DNA of 33,474 bases from GCA-2725625 sp964574215 (lineage in GTDB: Bacteria > Pseudomonadota > Alphaproteobacteria > Rhodospirillales > UBA2165): assembly GCA_964574215.1 (NCBI GenBank), contig CAZNLR010000051.1:1-33474 (forward strand). The letters are read 5' to 3'. Shown piece after piece: positions 8,988-17,922 of the stretch (position 1 is its first letter; each line of letters starts with the position of its first letter). The notes under the pieces are model-generated. The model saw only the letters and a program-made list of their open reading frames with translations. It was not told the DNA's origin and searched no databases. A program made the translations under genes and the position numbers.

Positions 8988-11900
8988 TTATCTGACGATG
9001 CTTCCCAGGTGGCGGCTGGCCACAGCGAGCATGGACAAATCCACCTGTTCGGCCGATTCAAGCTCGTTCAGCATTTGCTGCGTCTGATCCATGATCGCGG
9101 TGTTACTCTTCGACCATGCAGTCAGAGGATCCGATCCGTTGGCGCCCGAACTCATCACCATGGCGGTGATACCTTTCTGGTGACCGTATAGTTCCTCGAT
9201 TACCGCCGCGGAAGCTAGCTTTTGCCAATGATTATCGCCGGGCAGCTTTTCCGCGCTGTAACGTAACCAGCCGAGGCCGAAAGATTCGCCGATTTCAAAG
9301 TATATCTTGGCGGTATTCTCAACGCCCATTTTACAGGTCTCAGAGGTCCGGACGATATCCAGGGTCGATACGAGTAAAATTAGATACGCCACCCGTTTCG
9401 ACAAATCCTGTGGAACGCCGGCCCTGGCGTACCGATTGGCGCGGAAATTAACCCGGCTGGTTGCGGCATTCGGCGCCACGGTTTCAATTTTGCCGGCCAG
9501 CAGATTTATCGCGCTTGAGAAATCTTTCACGTTGGCGCCGATATCTATGGGTTTTTTGGCGTTTCTCAGGAACCAGAGGGTCGACCGCTCAATCAATTGA
9601 TTCACGTCCTTCAAAAGCGTCACCTGCATATCGGCGGAGATTTTATTGTCGAGCGATTCAATCGCTGCCCATACTTCCTCCAGTTGGAAAGCATCGCGGG
9701 TGGCAATAAAGGCGCGGGCGATTTCGACCGGCCCGGCGCCCGATTTTTCCATCATATTGGTGACGAAGGTGCCGCCCACCCGGTTGATCATGCTGTTGGT
9801 GACCACGGTGGCGATAATTTCCCGTTTCAGCCGATGCTGAAAAATGTCAGTGCGGTATTTGGACCGCAACGGCGTCGGAAAATAGTCGATTAAATCCTGC
9901 TTCAAATTGGCGTCGTCAGGCAAGTCGGAATCGAGAATCTGATCGTAGAGCCACAATTTCGCATACGGTATCACGATGGAGATTTCCGGCCGGGTCAATC
10001 CGATATTGTTTTTATCCCGCTCGATCAGGGTTTCTTCGTCAGGCAGGAATTCGACGGCTCTGTCCAACCTTCCCTCGCGTTCCAAAAACCGCATGAAGCG
10101 CGTTTGATGGTCGAGAAGTTCTGACGCTTGTGATTGAACCAAAGTAATCGCCTGGGTCTGTAAATAATTGTCCCGCAGCACCAGATCACCGACCTCGTCG
10201 GTCATTTTGGCCAGAAGCTTGTTGCGTTGCGGCTGGGTCAGTTTTCTTTTGGCGACCACCGAATCGAGCAGAATTTTGATATTGACCTCGTGATCCGAAC
10301 AATCGACGCCGGCGGAGTTGTCCACCGAATCCGTATTCAGTCGCCCGTTGAGCAATCCGAACTCTATGCGGGCCCTTTGGGTCACCCCCAGATTGGCCCC
10401 TTCTCCGATCACCTGACAATTGAGATCCTTGGCGTTAATCCTGACCGCGTCGTTGGCCCGGTCACCGGCGTCCGCATTCACTTCGGTCGACGCCTTGATA
10501 TATGTGCCGATCCCGCCGAACCAAAGCAATTCGACTTTGGCGGTCAGTAGTATCTTGATCAACTCATTGGGCGTAACCTGCGACTTATTGATGCCGAAGC
10601 ATTTCTTGATCTGTGGGGTCAAGGTGATGGATTTGGCCGACCGGTCGAAGATACCGCCGCCCTTGGAAATCAAATCCTTGTTGTAATCGGTCCAGCTGGA
10701 CCGCGCCAGATTGAACATGCGCTTGCGCTCGGCAAAGCTTTTGGCGGGGTCCGGGTCGGGATCGATGAATATGTGGAGATGGTTGAATGCACCCTGCAGC
10801 TTGATGTGCGGGGACAGCAGCATGCCATTGCCGAATACGTCGCCGGACATGTCGCCGACACCGACAACGGTAAAGTCTTCTTTCTGAATGTTCTTGCCGA
10901 TCTCCCGGAAGTGCCGCTTTACCGATTCCCAGGCGCCTCTTGCCGTGATACCCATTTTTTTGTGATCGTAACCGATGGATCCGCCTGAGGCGTAGGCATC
11001 GCCTAACCAGAACCCGTAATTTTCCGACACGCCGTTGGCGATATCGGAAAAGGTCGCCGTGCCTTTGTCGGCGGCAACCACCAGATAGGGATCGTCGGTA
11101 TCATGGCGAATGACGTTTTTGGGCGGGATTAGTTTCGGGCCCTTCAGATTGTCAGTGATATCCAACAGGCCGCCCATGAACATTTTGTAGCATGTGATAC
11201 CTTCTTCGATGAAGGCTTCCCGCCCGCCCTCCTTGGGCGGCCGTTTGACGACAAATCCGCCTTTAGAGCCCACCGGCACGATAACGGCGTTCTTGACCAT
11301 CTGGGCCTTCATCAATCCGAGAATCTCTGTGCGGAAATCTTCCGGCCGGTCGGACCACCTGAGACCACCCCTGGCCACCATGCCGCCGCGAAGATGAATA
11401 GCCTCAAACCTGGGTGAATAGACGAAAATTTCGCGCAGTGGCCGCGGCAAGGGAAGTTCGTCCAGTCTATGGCTATCGAATTTAACGGCGAGATATGGTT
11501 TGGGCTCGCCATCCGCGTCGGTTTGATAAAAATTGGTTCGCAAGCTGGATTCAACGGCATTCTGATAGCGCCGCAAGATTCGATCCTCATCGGCGCTTTG
11601 CACCTTGTTTAATCCGTCGGCGATCTGCTGACGCAGGCGGACGATGTTTCGGTTGCGGCCTTTGTGTTCGGCGGGGTCGAAACAGACTTCGAAGAATTTG
11701 ACGATATTTCGGGTGATGGACGGATTGCCCACCAGGGCCTGCTCCATATATTCCTGGGAAAACGGCGCCTTGGCCTGGCGGAGGTATTTGGTATAAGTGC
11801 GCAGAATAACGATTTGCCGCCAATTTAGTCCGGCCTCCAACACCAAAGCATTGAACCCGTCGCTTTCCATGTCCCCATGCCAGACGCGGCTGAACACTTC

Positions 11901-13820
11901 ATGGAAGTTTTGACGGACGGCTTCGGCGTCGATTTTTGCGCCGCTCCGCGTCACCAACCCGAAATCATGAATCATGATCAATTGATGGGAATCCCGGTCG
12001 GGCCGGATGGTGTGCGGTACTTCGTCGATAACCCTCAGGCCCATATCCTCGAGCATGGGCAGTACATCCGAGAGCGGCAGGGGCAAATGGGGGTGGAAGA
12101 CTTTGAAGCGAACTTCATTCTTGCCGGCATCGTTCGGCCGGTAAAGTTGCAGATTCAAATCATCGCCTTCGACGACCTGTTCCAGGCGCGTAATATCCTC
12201 GACCGCCGCTGAGGCATCGAATTTCTCGCGGTAACTGGCGGGAAATGCATCGTTGTAAGCGTTACTCAGCAGGCTGCCGTCATCTTCGCCGTGGGCAACC
12301 GTCAATTCGGTCGCCAGATGATCCGGCCAGGATCGCGCCAGATCAGCAATTTTTTGTTCGATCTCCTCAACTATAAATTTCGATTTGGTGCCGCCGGGCG
12401 TGGTAATGGATATATGCAGCCGGGCAAACGGCGATTCGGTGAATTCCATATTAAAGGCCGATACTTCACCACCGAAGGATTCCGACAGAACATCGATGAC
12501 TTTCAATCGTATGCCCGTATTGTATTGATCCCGGGGAATGAACACCAAACAGGAAACGAAACGGGCGAAGTCGTCCCGACGGACAAACAGTGCCGTGCGT
12601 TGCCTTTCCTGCAAATGCAATATACCCATGGAAATATCCATCAAATCCTCGATGCGGGTCTGGAACAGTTCGTCCCGCGGATAGGTCTCGAGAATATTCA
12701 TCAGGGCTTTGCCGTCATGACCGGAAGGCGGGAAACCGGCGCGGGCGATGGTTTTATCGATCTTTCGCCGCAGCAACGGAATATCCCTGGGACTAGAATT
12801 ATAGGCGACGGACGTGAACAAGCCGACGATCAGCCGCTGGCCGATAACTTTACCCGCCGCATTGAATTTCTTGACGCCGATCGTATCCAGCAGCACCGGC
12901 CGGTGCACGGTCGAGCGGGTATCCGCTTTGCTGACGATGACGGGATCTGGCCGATTGATAAAGCTCCTGATTTCCGCCGGCATGGTATCCAAATGACGGA
13001 GTTCGTTCAAAACCAACCGTTTGGGATCGCGCAAAACACCCAGGCCGGTTTTGGCGTCGACATGAACCTTGGCCTTGGTGCCGGTGCCTTTGAAATCGTA
13101 ATCCCGGTATCCCAGAAAAGTAAAATTGTTGTCGTGCGCCCACTGGAGGAAATCTTCCGCCTCGACAATGTCGCCGCTACCGCCCCGTGAATCGATGATT
13201 TTCAATTCGTTGATTATGTCCAGAACCCGTTGACGCATGCTTCGCCAATCTTCAACGGCAAACCGGACGTCGTCGAGAACCGAACCGATGACCGTCTGCA
13301 GGTCTTTGCGTTTTGCCGCAGTCGCTTGTTGAGAAATTTCAAAGCTCATCAAGGATTCGTTGGTTACGCCATCTCCGGCTGCCTGTCCTTTAACAACTTC
13401 TTTTAATTTTCCCTTGGCATCCCGGCGAACGCCGATAACCGGGTGAGTGACCAAATGTACCGTGATGCCTAATTGCCCCAAATTAGCTGTAACCGAATCG
13501 ACCAGAAAAGGCATGTCGCCACTGATAATTTCCAGCGTGGTATGGTTGCTTTCCCAGCCATTCTTCGAAATGTCTGGATTGAATACACGGACTTTTGTTT
13601 CGCCAGATTTGAGATTTTGTAAAAAGGACCAGATTGACGCCGCCTCACCGGCCAGCGCCGTCTCCCCTTTTTCCGCCATGTCTTCTAAAGAAGAGTTGGT
13701 GTAATACTGGCGGACGAACGTATCAAGCTGGGAAGAAACTTTCCGGCCGCTTTGGCGTTTGATCTCGGAAAGAATCTTTTTGATCAAATCAGTTTTCTGC
13801 CTGCTTGAATTTGGACCCAT
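8988..13820 (-). CDS. NAD-specific glutamate dehydrogenase, large (about 180 kDa) class
   Basis: This gene encodes a giant L-GDH of about 1610 residues that deaminates glutamate to 2-oxoglutarate and ammonium with NAD+, a catabolic enzyme of the cytosol. I take the ATG at 13820 (MGPNSSRQ) as start because GAGGAG lies six to seven bases before it. A TTG at 13838 also opens the frame, but it would place this Shine-Dalgarno inside the gene. The N-terminal half has the ACT-like regulatory regions usual for the family. The catalytic core carries RGGMVARGGLRWSDRPEDF, the Lys-rich KAQMVKNAVIVPVGSKGGF, the nucleotide-binding VVGVGDMSGDVFGNGM, and VIGEGANLGVTQ. The length matches the 180-kDa group. 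It heads an operon with a UMF1 transporter and a SIS protein. The upstream region contains inverted repeats. Confidence 0.97.
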   Translation of the reverse strand: MGPNSSRQKTDLIKKILSEIKRQSGRKVSSQLDTFVRQYYTNSSLEDMAEKGETALAGEAASIWSFLQNLKSGETKVRVFNPDISKNGWESNHTTLEIISGDMPFLVDSVTANLGQLGITVHLVTHPVIGVRRDAKGKLKEVVKGQAAGDGVTNESLMSFEISQQATAAKRKDLQTVIGSVLDDVRFAVEDWRSMRQRVLDIINELKIIDSRGGSGDIVEAEDFLQWAHDNNFTFLGYRDYDFKGTGTKAKVHVDAKTGLGVLRDPKRLVLNELRHLDTMPAEIRSFINRPDPVIVSKADTRSTVHRPVLLDTIGVKKFNAAGKVIGQRLIVGLFTSVAYNSSPRDIPLLRRKIDKTIARAGFPPSGHDGKALMNILETYPRDELFQTRIEDLMDISMGILHLQERQRTALFVRRDDFARFVSCLVFIPRDQYNTGIRLKVIDVLSESFGGEVSAFNMEFTESPFARLHISITTPGGTKSKFIVEEIEQKIADLARSWPDHLATELTVAHGEDDGSLLSNAYNDAFPASYREKFDASAAVEDITRLEQVVEGDDLNLQLYRPNDAGKNEVRFKVFHPHLPLPLSDVLPMLEDMGLRVIDEVPHTIRPDRDSHQLIMIHDFGLVTRSGAKIDAEAVRQNFHEVFSRVWHGDMESDGFNALVLEAGLNWRQIVILRTYTKYLRQAKAPFSQEYMEQALVGNPSITRNIVKFFEVCFDPAEHKGRNRNIVRLRQQIADGLNKVQSADEDRILRRYQNAVESSLRTNFYQTDADGEPKPYLAVKFDSHRLDELPLPRPLREIFVYSPRFEAIHLRGGMVARGGLRWSDRPEDFRTEILGLMKAQMVKNAVIVPVGSKGGFVVKRPPKEGGREAFIEEGITCYKMFMGGLLDITDNLKGPKLIPPKNVIRHDTDDPYLVVAADKGTATFSDIANGVSENYGFWLGDAYASGGSIGYDHKKMGITARGAWESVKRHFREIGKNIQKEDFTVVGVGDMSGDVFGNGMLLSPHIKLQGAFNHLHIFIDPDPDPAKSFAERKRMFNLARSSWTDYNKDLISKGGGIFDRSAKSITLTPQIKKCFGINKSQVTPNELIKILLTAKVELLWFGGIGTYIKASTEVNADAGDRANDAVRINAKDLNCQVIGEGANLGVTQRARIEFGLLNGRLNTDSVDNSAGVDCSDHEVNIKILLDSVVAKRKLTQPQRNKLLAKMTDEVGDLVLRDNYLQTQAITLVQSQASELLDHQTRFMRFLEREGRLDRAVEFLPDEETLIERDKNNIGLTRPEISIVIPYAKLWLYDQILDSDLPDDANLKQDLIDYFPTPLRSKYRTDIFQHRLKREIIATVVTNSMINRVGGTFVTNMMEKSGAGPVEIARAFIATRDAFQLEEVWAAIESLDNKISADMQVTLLKDVNQLIERSTLWFLRNAKKPIDIGANVKDFSSAINLLAGKIETVAPNAATSRVNFRANRYARAGVPQDLSKRVAYLILLVSTLDIVRTSETCKMGVENTAKIYFEIGESFGLGWLRYSAEKLPGDNHWQKLASAAVIEELYGHQKGITAMVMSSGANGSDPLTAWSKSNTAIMDQTQQMLNELESAEQVDLSMLAVASRHLGSIVR

Positions 13821-13946
13821 TTGAATCTCCTCGGGCAAGTATCGCCAGATGTTTCAATCCCGGCTCAAACGCCTTCAATATAAATAAAATTATAGTTATT
13901 AAGTACTAATTCGAAACGATATTCCAATCTAAAGTTTTACACTGGA

Positions 13947-13995
13947 AATTAGTACCGGCCTCTCCCTGCATTTCCCGATAGTTCCGGCACTAATT
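13947..13995. repeat. Imperfect inverted repeat upstream of gdh
   Basis: Arms at 13947-13958 (AATTAGTACCGG) and 13984-13995 (CCGGCACTAATT) pair over 11 of 12 positions around a spacer of about 25 bp. It lies in the 284-bp non-coding gap between the divergent glutamate dehydrogenase and the small membrane-protein gene. It may be a regulator site or an RNA hairpin. There is no T-run, so a terminator is unlikely. Confidence 0.5.
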
Positions 13996-14028
13996 TAACG
14001 CCGGAATGGGTCTTTGATAAATCGAATA

Positions 14029-14045
14029 TTAAGTTTAATACTTAA
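14029..14045. promoter_or_regulatory. Palindrome TTAAGT-N5-ACTTAA between gdh and the small ORF
   Basis: A perfect 6+6 bp palindrome with a 5-bp spacer lies 60 bp upstream of the 14105 gene. A related TTAAGTACTAA sequence is found near 13898. The AT-rich context and the divergent arrangement make a transcription-factor site plausible. I cannot name the factor. Confidence 0.35.
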
Positions 14046-14104
14046 CAATGTATGAGCCTTTTCATTTTTTCTCGCTTGCCGAATTCTAAAGGATAATTGA
14101 AACA

Positions 14105-14467
14105 ATGGCCGAACAACCGACCCGACACGTTCTTACCGGCGACTGGCTTTTCTCCCGGCTGCCCGGTTGGGTGCTGGATACCCTGACCACGGAACAGAAA
14201 GAGGCCATTCATTCGGCAGCCGACGAGGGCCAATGGCAGGCCCATCCGGTTAATATTCGGCTGACCTTACCCGTTATACGCCGCCGCTATTTTCTAACCA
14301 TCGTCGCCGGTGAGGAAAAACGCAGTCTCGAACGGCGCGCCCACGAGCGCCATCGCTACCCGTTGCGGACGGCGGCGAATATTTTATTTTTTCTCGGCGC
14401 CGCCGCGATATTTTATGTGGTCGCCATTTTCGCCATCGCCATACAGTCCTCGATTGTCGAGTTTTAG
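14105..14467 (+). CDS. Small hypothetical membrane protein
   Basis: This is a 120-residue protein I do not recognise. Residues 1-80 are soluble and rich in charged residues, with a basic stretch around RRRYFLTIVAGEEKRSLERRAHERHRY. Residues 90-115 form one strong hydrophobic segment (ILFFLGAAAIFYVVAIFAIA), so it is likely a tail-anchored inner-membrane protein. Codon use looks like that of its neighbours. An AAAGGA lies about ten bases before the ATG. It precedes the TPR gene by 44 bp on the same strand and may be co-transcribed with it. Function unknown. Confidence 0.7.
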   Translation: MAEQPTRHVLTGDWLFSRLPGWVLDTLTTEQKEAIHSAADEGQWQAHPVNIRLTLPVIRRRYFLTIVAGEEKRSLERRAHERHRYPLRTAANILFFLGAAAIFYVVAIFAIAIQSSIVEF

Positions 14468-14511
14468 CCCATGCCGGCGCCGGTCAACCGATGGACTGAG
14501 AGGATTCCACG

Positions 14512-16416
14512 GTGACTCTGAACCGGGACCTAGAGGCGGGCATGGCCGCTCACCTGGCGGGGCGGCTTCAAGAGGCTGAAAAGATCTACCTTGACGCCTT
14601 AACGGCACGGTCAGGCGAAAAAGCCGAGAATGTAGTAGAAAGCGCGCAAATCTGGCATTTACTGGCAGCGGTCCGCCATCAGATGGGAAACGTTACGGAG
14701 GCCCAACAGAATGCCCTCCGGGCGGTCGAGTTAAATCCCGACTTTCCGGAAGCCATGAATACACTGGGATCAATTCAAAAAGATCTCGGCCTTTTGGCGG
14801 AAGCGGCCGGTTCATTTCAGCAGGCCATAGAAATTTACCCGGATTTTCCGCAGGCCCTGACCAACCTGGCCGATGTCAGACGCCTTGAAGGCGCCAATGA
14901 CGAGGCCATCCTGTTAAATGAACGGGCGCTTCAACTGGCGCCGGATTTAGCACCGGCCCACAACAATTTGGGTGCGGCCAAGCTGGCCGCCGGCGATGTG
15001 GCGGACGCCGGCCTGGCCTTTCAGCAGGCGCTTGCCTTAGATGCGTCACTGGACGACGCCCGCCTTAATTTGGCCGATTGCCTGCGGCGGACCGCCGAAT
15101 TCAAAGAGGCGGAAGATCTGGTTATGGATGTAATAGAGCGGCAACCAAGCAATGCTGTCGCTCTGAACCAGCTCGGCACCATTTATTTCGATAATGGAAA
15201 TGATGACGGCGCGATGACCTATTTCGAAAAGGCCTTGGCGGCGGATGTGGACCTGGCGGACGCCTACAACAATCTGGGCAATGTCCTGGTCAGGCTAAAT
15301 CGTTTGCCCGAAGCGCTGGATCGTTTTGACGCCGCCCTCTCGAAAAGGCCGGATTTCAGCGATGCTTTGGCCAATCAGGCCGCCGCTTTCCAGGCCCTGG
15401 GGCGCATCGAAGAGGCTTTGTCCGCCTGTGAACACGCCCTGAAGCATGATCCGGATCATGCCGACGCCCATTGGAATCGGGGTTTGGCACGCCTGATATC
15501 CGGCGACCTGTCCGGCGGTTTCGCCGACTATGAATGGCGGTGGCGGCTGCCGGAATTTATTTTCCGCTATCCGGACCGGGCCCTTTGGCAAGGTGAGGAT
15601 TTATCGGGTAAATCTCTCCTCGTCCATTCCGAACAAGGCTTCGGCGACACCATCCAAATGGCCCGGTATTTGTCGTTATTGGCGGCAAAGGGCGCCCATT
15701 TGATTGTTGAAACCCATCAGCCCTTGGTGGATTTGATTAAGCAGCTGGATGTTGCCGATGAAGTGGGAACGGTAGACGATGGAATGCCTGAAACCGATTT
15801 CCAGGTGCCCATGATGAGCCTGCCCCACCGGTTCGGCACGACGGTGGATACCATTCCTCAGCCTGCGGCGTTCAGGATCGATGAACCGGCCAATGGATTC
15901 GATTTCGGAATCCATTCGGGGCTAAAAATCGGTTTGGTTTGGGCAGGACGGTCCACCCACAAAAATGACCACAATCGGTCAATACCGGTGGCGATGTTTG
16001 AAAAACTAACGGAATTAGAAGGAGTAAGCCTTTTTAGTCTCCAGGTCGGCGACCGTGCCGGCGATTTGGCAGCCTTGACGTGGCGGGATGAAATCACCGA
16101 TCTCAGCCACTACCTGACCGATTTTAATCAGACTGCCCAGGCGATTGCGGGACTGGATTTGGTCGTCACGATAGATACGGCCGTGGCCCATTTGGCGGGC
16201 AGCATGGGAAAAGATTGCTGGGTGTTGCTGCCCTTCGCTCCGGACTGGCGATGGTTTCAGGATCGTACCGATTCTCCCTGGTATAACAGTGTCACCCTGT
16301 TCCGGCAAATGTCCGCGCCCGATGGAATTTCATCTACATCTTCCTGGAAATCGGTTATCGAAAAGGTTACTGCCGAACTCGCCGCCAGGCGAAATCACCA
16401 GGGCGATCATGGGTGA
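14512..16416 (+). CDS. TPR protein with GT9-like C-terminal domain
   Basis: This 634-residue protein begins with a GTG at 14512 preceded by GAGAGGA. Roughly residues 5-345 are a run of about eight to nine tetratricopeptide repeats (recurring patterns such as AxNNLGxxxxxxGxxxxAxxxFxxAL). They end in a HWNRGLARLISGDLSGGFADYEWRW segment. The C-terminal 250 residues resemble ADP-heptose:LPS heptosyltransferase (GT9) folds: LLVHSEQGFGDTIQMARYL, IGLVWAGR, TIDTAVAHLAGSMGK and LLPFAPDWRW. This architecture is frequent in Alphaproteobacteria, but its acceptor is seldom known. It may glycosylate protein (flagellin-like or surface) or a polysaccharide. No signal peptide is seen. It converges with the DUF3775 gene, with 15 bp between the stops. 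Confidence 0.87.
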   Translation: MTLNRDLEAGMAAHLAGRLQEAEKIYLDALTARSGEKAENVVESAQIWHLLAAVRHQMGNVTEAQQNALRAVELNPDFPEAMNTLGSIQKDLGLLAEAAGSFQQAIEIYPDFPQALTNLADVRRLEGANDEAILLNERALQLAPDLAPAHNNLGAAKLAAGDVADAGLAFQQALALDASLDDARLNLADCLRRTAEFKEAEDLVMDVIERQPSNAVALNQLGTIYFDNGNDDGAMTYFEKALAADVDLADAYNNLGNVLVRLNRLPEALDRFDAALSKRPDFSDALANQAAAFQALGRIEEALSACEHALKHDPDHADAHWNRGLARLISGDLSGGFADYEWRWRLPEFIFRYPDRALWQGEDLSGKSLLVHSEQGFGDTIQMARYLSLLAAKGAHLIVETHQPLVDLIKQLDVADEVGTVDDGMPETDFQVPMMSLPHRFGTTVDTIPQPAAFRIDEPANGFDFGIHSGLKIGLVWAGRSTHKNDHNRSIPVAMFEKLTELEGVSLFSLQVGDRAGDLAALTWRDEITDLSHYLTDFNQTAQAIAGLDLVVTIDTAVAHLAGSMGKDCWVLLPFAPDWRWFQDRTDSPWYNSVTLFRQMSAPDGISSTSSWKSVIEKVTAELAARRNHQGDHG

Positions 16417-16431
16417 ATCTTTTATTTAGAC

Positions 16432-16845
16432 CTATTCATCGTAGGTCAAATCGAATTGAGACAACCCTTCCTCAAGATAGTCCGGCAATAGAGGCATCCC
16501 CAGCAGATATTCCGCCGTCCGGTCATTGTGTTCTTCGGTGGCGATGCGCAGCGCCTCGTCCCAGTCGTCGGCGGTGAAATCCCCCCTGCCGATCCATGCC
16601 AAGGCAACGATTTGGCACTGATCGTCGTCGTTGATGGCCTCAATCCAGCTTTTCAGTTCGTCATAGGTCGCATCGTCACTATCGTCATCGCCATGAGCGA
16701 TCAGATTTTCCTGGAATTCCTCATCTTGGATATCGTCTTCCGTGTGAGTAACGGCGCTGTCTTCACCGATTCCGACTTCCTGCGTCTCGAACTCCCGAGC
16801 TTTTGCAATTATGAAGCCGATTTTATTGACATCGATTTCCAGCAT
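16432..16845 (-). CDS. DUF3775 family protein
   Basis: This is a 137-residue, strongly acidic protein. I prefer the ATG at 16845 because AAGGAG lies eight bases upstream. A GTG at 16854 overlaps that Shine-Dalgarno and is unlikely. The N-terminus MLEIDVNKIGFIIAKAREFE, the acidic middle and the ALAWIGRGDFTADDWDEAL stretch fit the alphaproteobacterial DUF3775 family. The C-terminus has a helix around TAEYLLGMPLLPDYLEEGL. No enzymatic motif, membrane segment or signal peptide is visible. DUF3775 function is not established. It is convergent with the TPR gene and probably monocistronic. Confidence 0.8.
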   Translation of the reverse strand: MLEIDVNKIGFIIAKAREFETQEVGIGEDSAVTHTEDDIQDEEFQENLIAHGDDDSDDATYDELKSWIEAINDDDQCQIVALAWIGRGDFTADDWDEALRIATEEHNDRTAEYLLGMPLLPDYLEEGLSQFDLTYDE

Positions 16846-17001
16846 TTCGGACACTCCTTTTTCAGAACCCCGGCGGTCGGGACGTCTTCTGACATTTTGG
16901 CAATTGACCAGCCAGGGGTATTCTAAATCAGAAGCTAAATGCCTCCTTGATAGAGATCAATGATGAATTTTACTTTTGTGAAAATTGATTTGGAATTTGG
17001 A

Positions 17002-17859
17002 CTAAATGAGGTTCATTTGCCGGAGCATCGCCTGACCGACATCGCTGGTAGGGTTGTCCATCGGCTTAAAAATACTGAAATGATCGACGCCATATTCGAT
17101 GATGACGTTGCAGTCGTGACCCGCATCCCGCCATTTTTGTGCGAAGCTGGATGATTGGCGGCGGATTTCCGGACTGTCATTTTCCGCGTAGACCATGGTC
17201 ACGGGCCCGGACGTTGAGGGAATGTTGCGGCTCGGGGAAAGGGCCGCAACGGTCGTTGGGTCCAAACCCCATTTCTTTCCATGCTCGGTATGCCGAAGTG
17301 GTTCCAGGTCATAGATGCCACTGATCATCACCGCTCCTTTTACAAGGTCGGACGGCAAACCCCGGCTATGCCAGTCCGCCGCCATTACCATACCCGCCTG
17401 GAGTGCGCCCGATGATTTCCCGCAAATAAATATCCGGTTGGGATCGCCGCCGTAGTCTTCAATGTTTTCGAAAACCCATGAAACGGCTTGCTGGCTGTAT
17501 TCAACGATCTCCTGTAGTGTTGCCTCGTCGATATTGGGAAAGTTAACGGCAACGAACAGCGCACCTGCCCCAACGATCGTTTCGGCATAAAAACAAGCGT
17601 TGGATTTCATACCTCGAAGCCACCCGCCGCCCCGAAAAAATATATGCACCGGCGCATGGTTGAGATCGTGGGTCAAAATATCGAGTTTTTGGGAGCTCTG
17701 CTTGCCGTATGAAAGGTCGGCAAAAAGCGTCAATCTCTCTCGGGCAGCCCGGCTTTTTTCGGCCGAAACGATTGCCGATACCTCATGATTGAGCGCCCAG
17801 GCAAACGGATCGTACTGCCGGTCAAAATCTTCCGATTTGGAACCGAAATAATCGGCCAT
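17002..17859 (-). CDS. Alpha/beta hydrolase, arylformamidase-like
   Basis: This is a soluble 285-residue alpha/beta hydrolase. The oxyanion-hole motif FFRGGGWLRG is near residue 95, and the nucleophile elbow GKSSGAL near 150 supplies the catalytic Ser. A likely acidic residue lies in YAENDSPEI and the His in VDHFSIF near the C-terminus. The overall pattern resembles the kynurenine formamidase/BNA7 and esterase-lipase (HSL-like) group. Substrate unknown. A GAAGGA precedes the ATG at 17859. It lies 63 bp downstream of the amidohydrolase gene on the same strand, so both may act on one ester or lactone intermediate; that is an inference. Confidence 0.85.
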   Translation of the reverse strand: MADYFGSKSEDFDRQYDPFAWALNHEVSAIVSAEKSRAARERLTLFADLSYGKQSSQKLDILTHDLNHAPVHIFFRGGGWLRGMKSNACFYAETIVGAGALFVAVNFPNIDEATLQEIVEYSQQAVSWVFENIEDYGGDPNRIFICGKSSGALQAGMVMAADWHSRGLPSDLVKGAVMISGIYDLEPLRHTEHGKKWGLDPTTVAALSPSRNIPSTSGPVTMVYAENDSPEIRRQSSSFAQKWRDAGHDCNVIIEYGVDHFSIFKPMDNPTSDVGQAMLRQMNLI

Positions 17860-17922
17860 GGGCCCAAGTTTCCTTCAGAGCCATAAAATAAATCGAAAAA
17901 CGAGTGTAGTTAGTTTTAAATT

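Noticed and set aside
12291..13190. Open frame of 299 codons on the + strand inside the glutamate dehydrogenase gene
   Set aside because: It lies fully antisense to a well-supported gene, its product has no recognisable domain, and long antisense frames are common in GC-rich genes.
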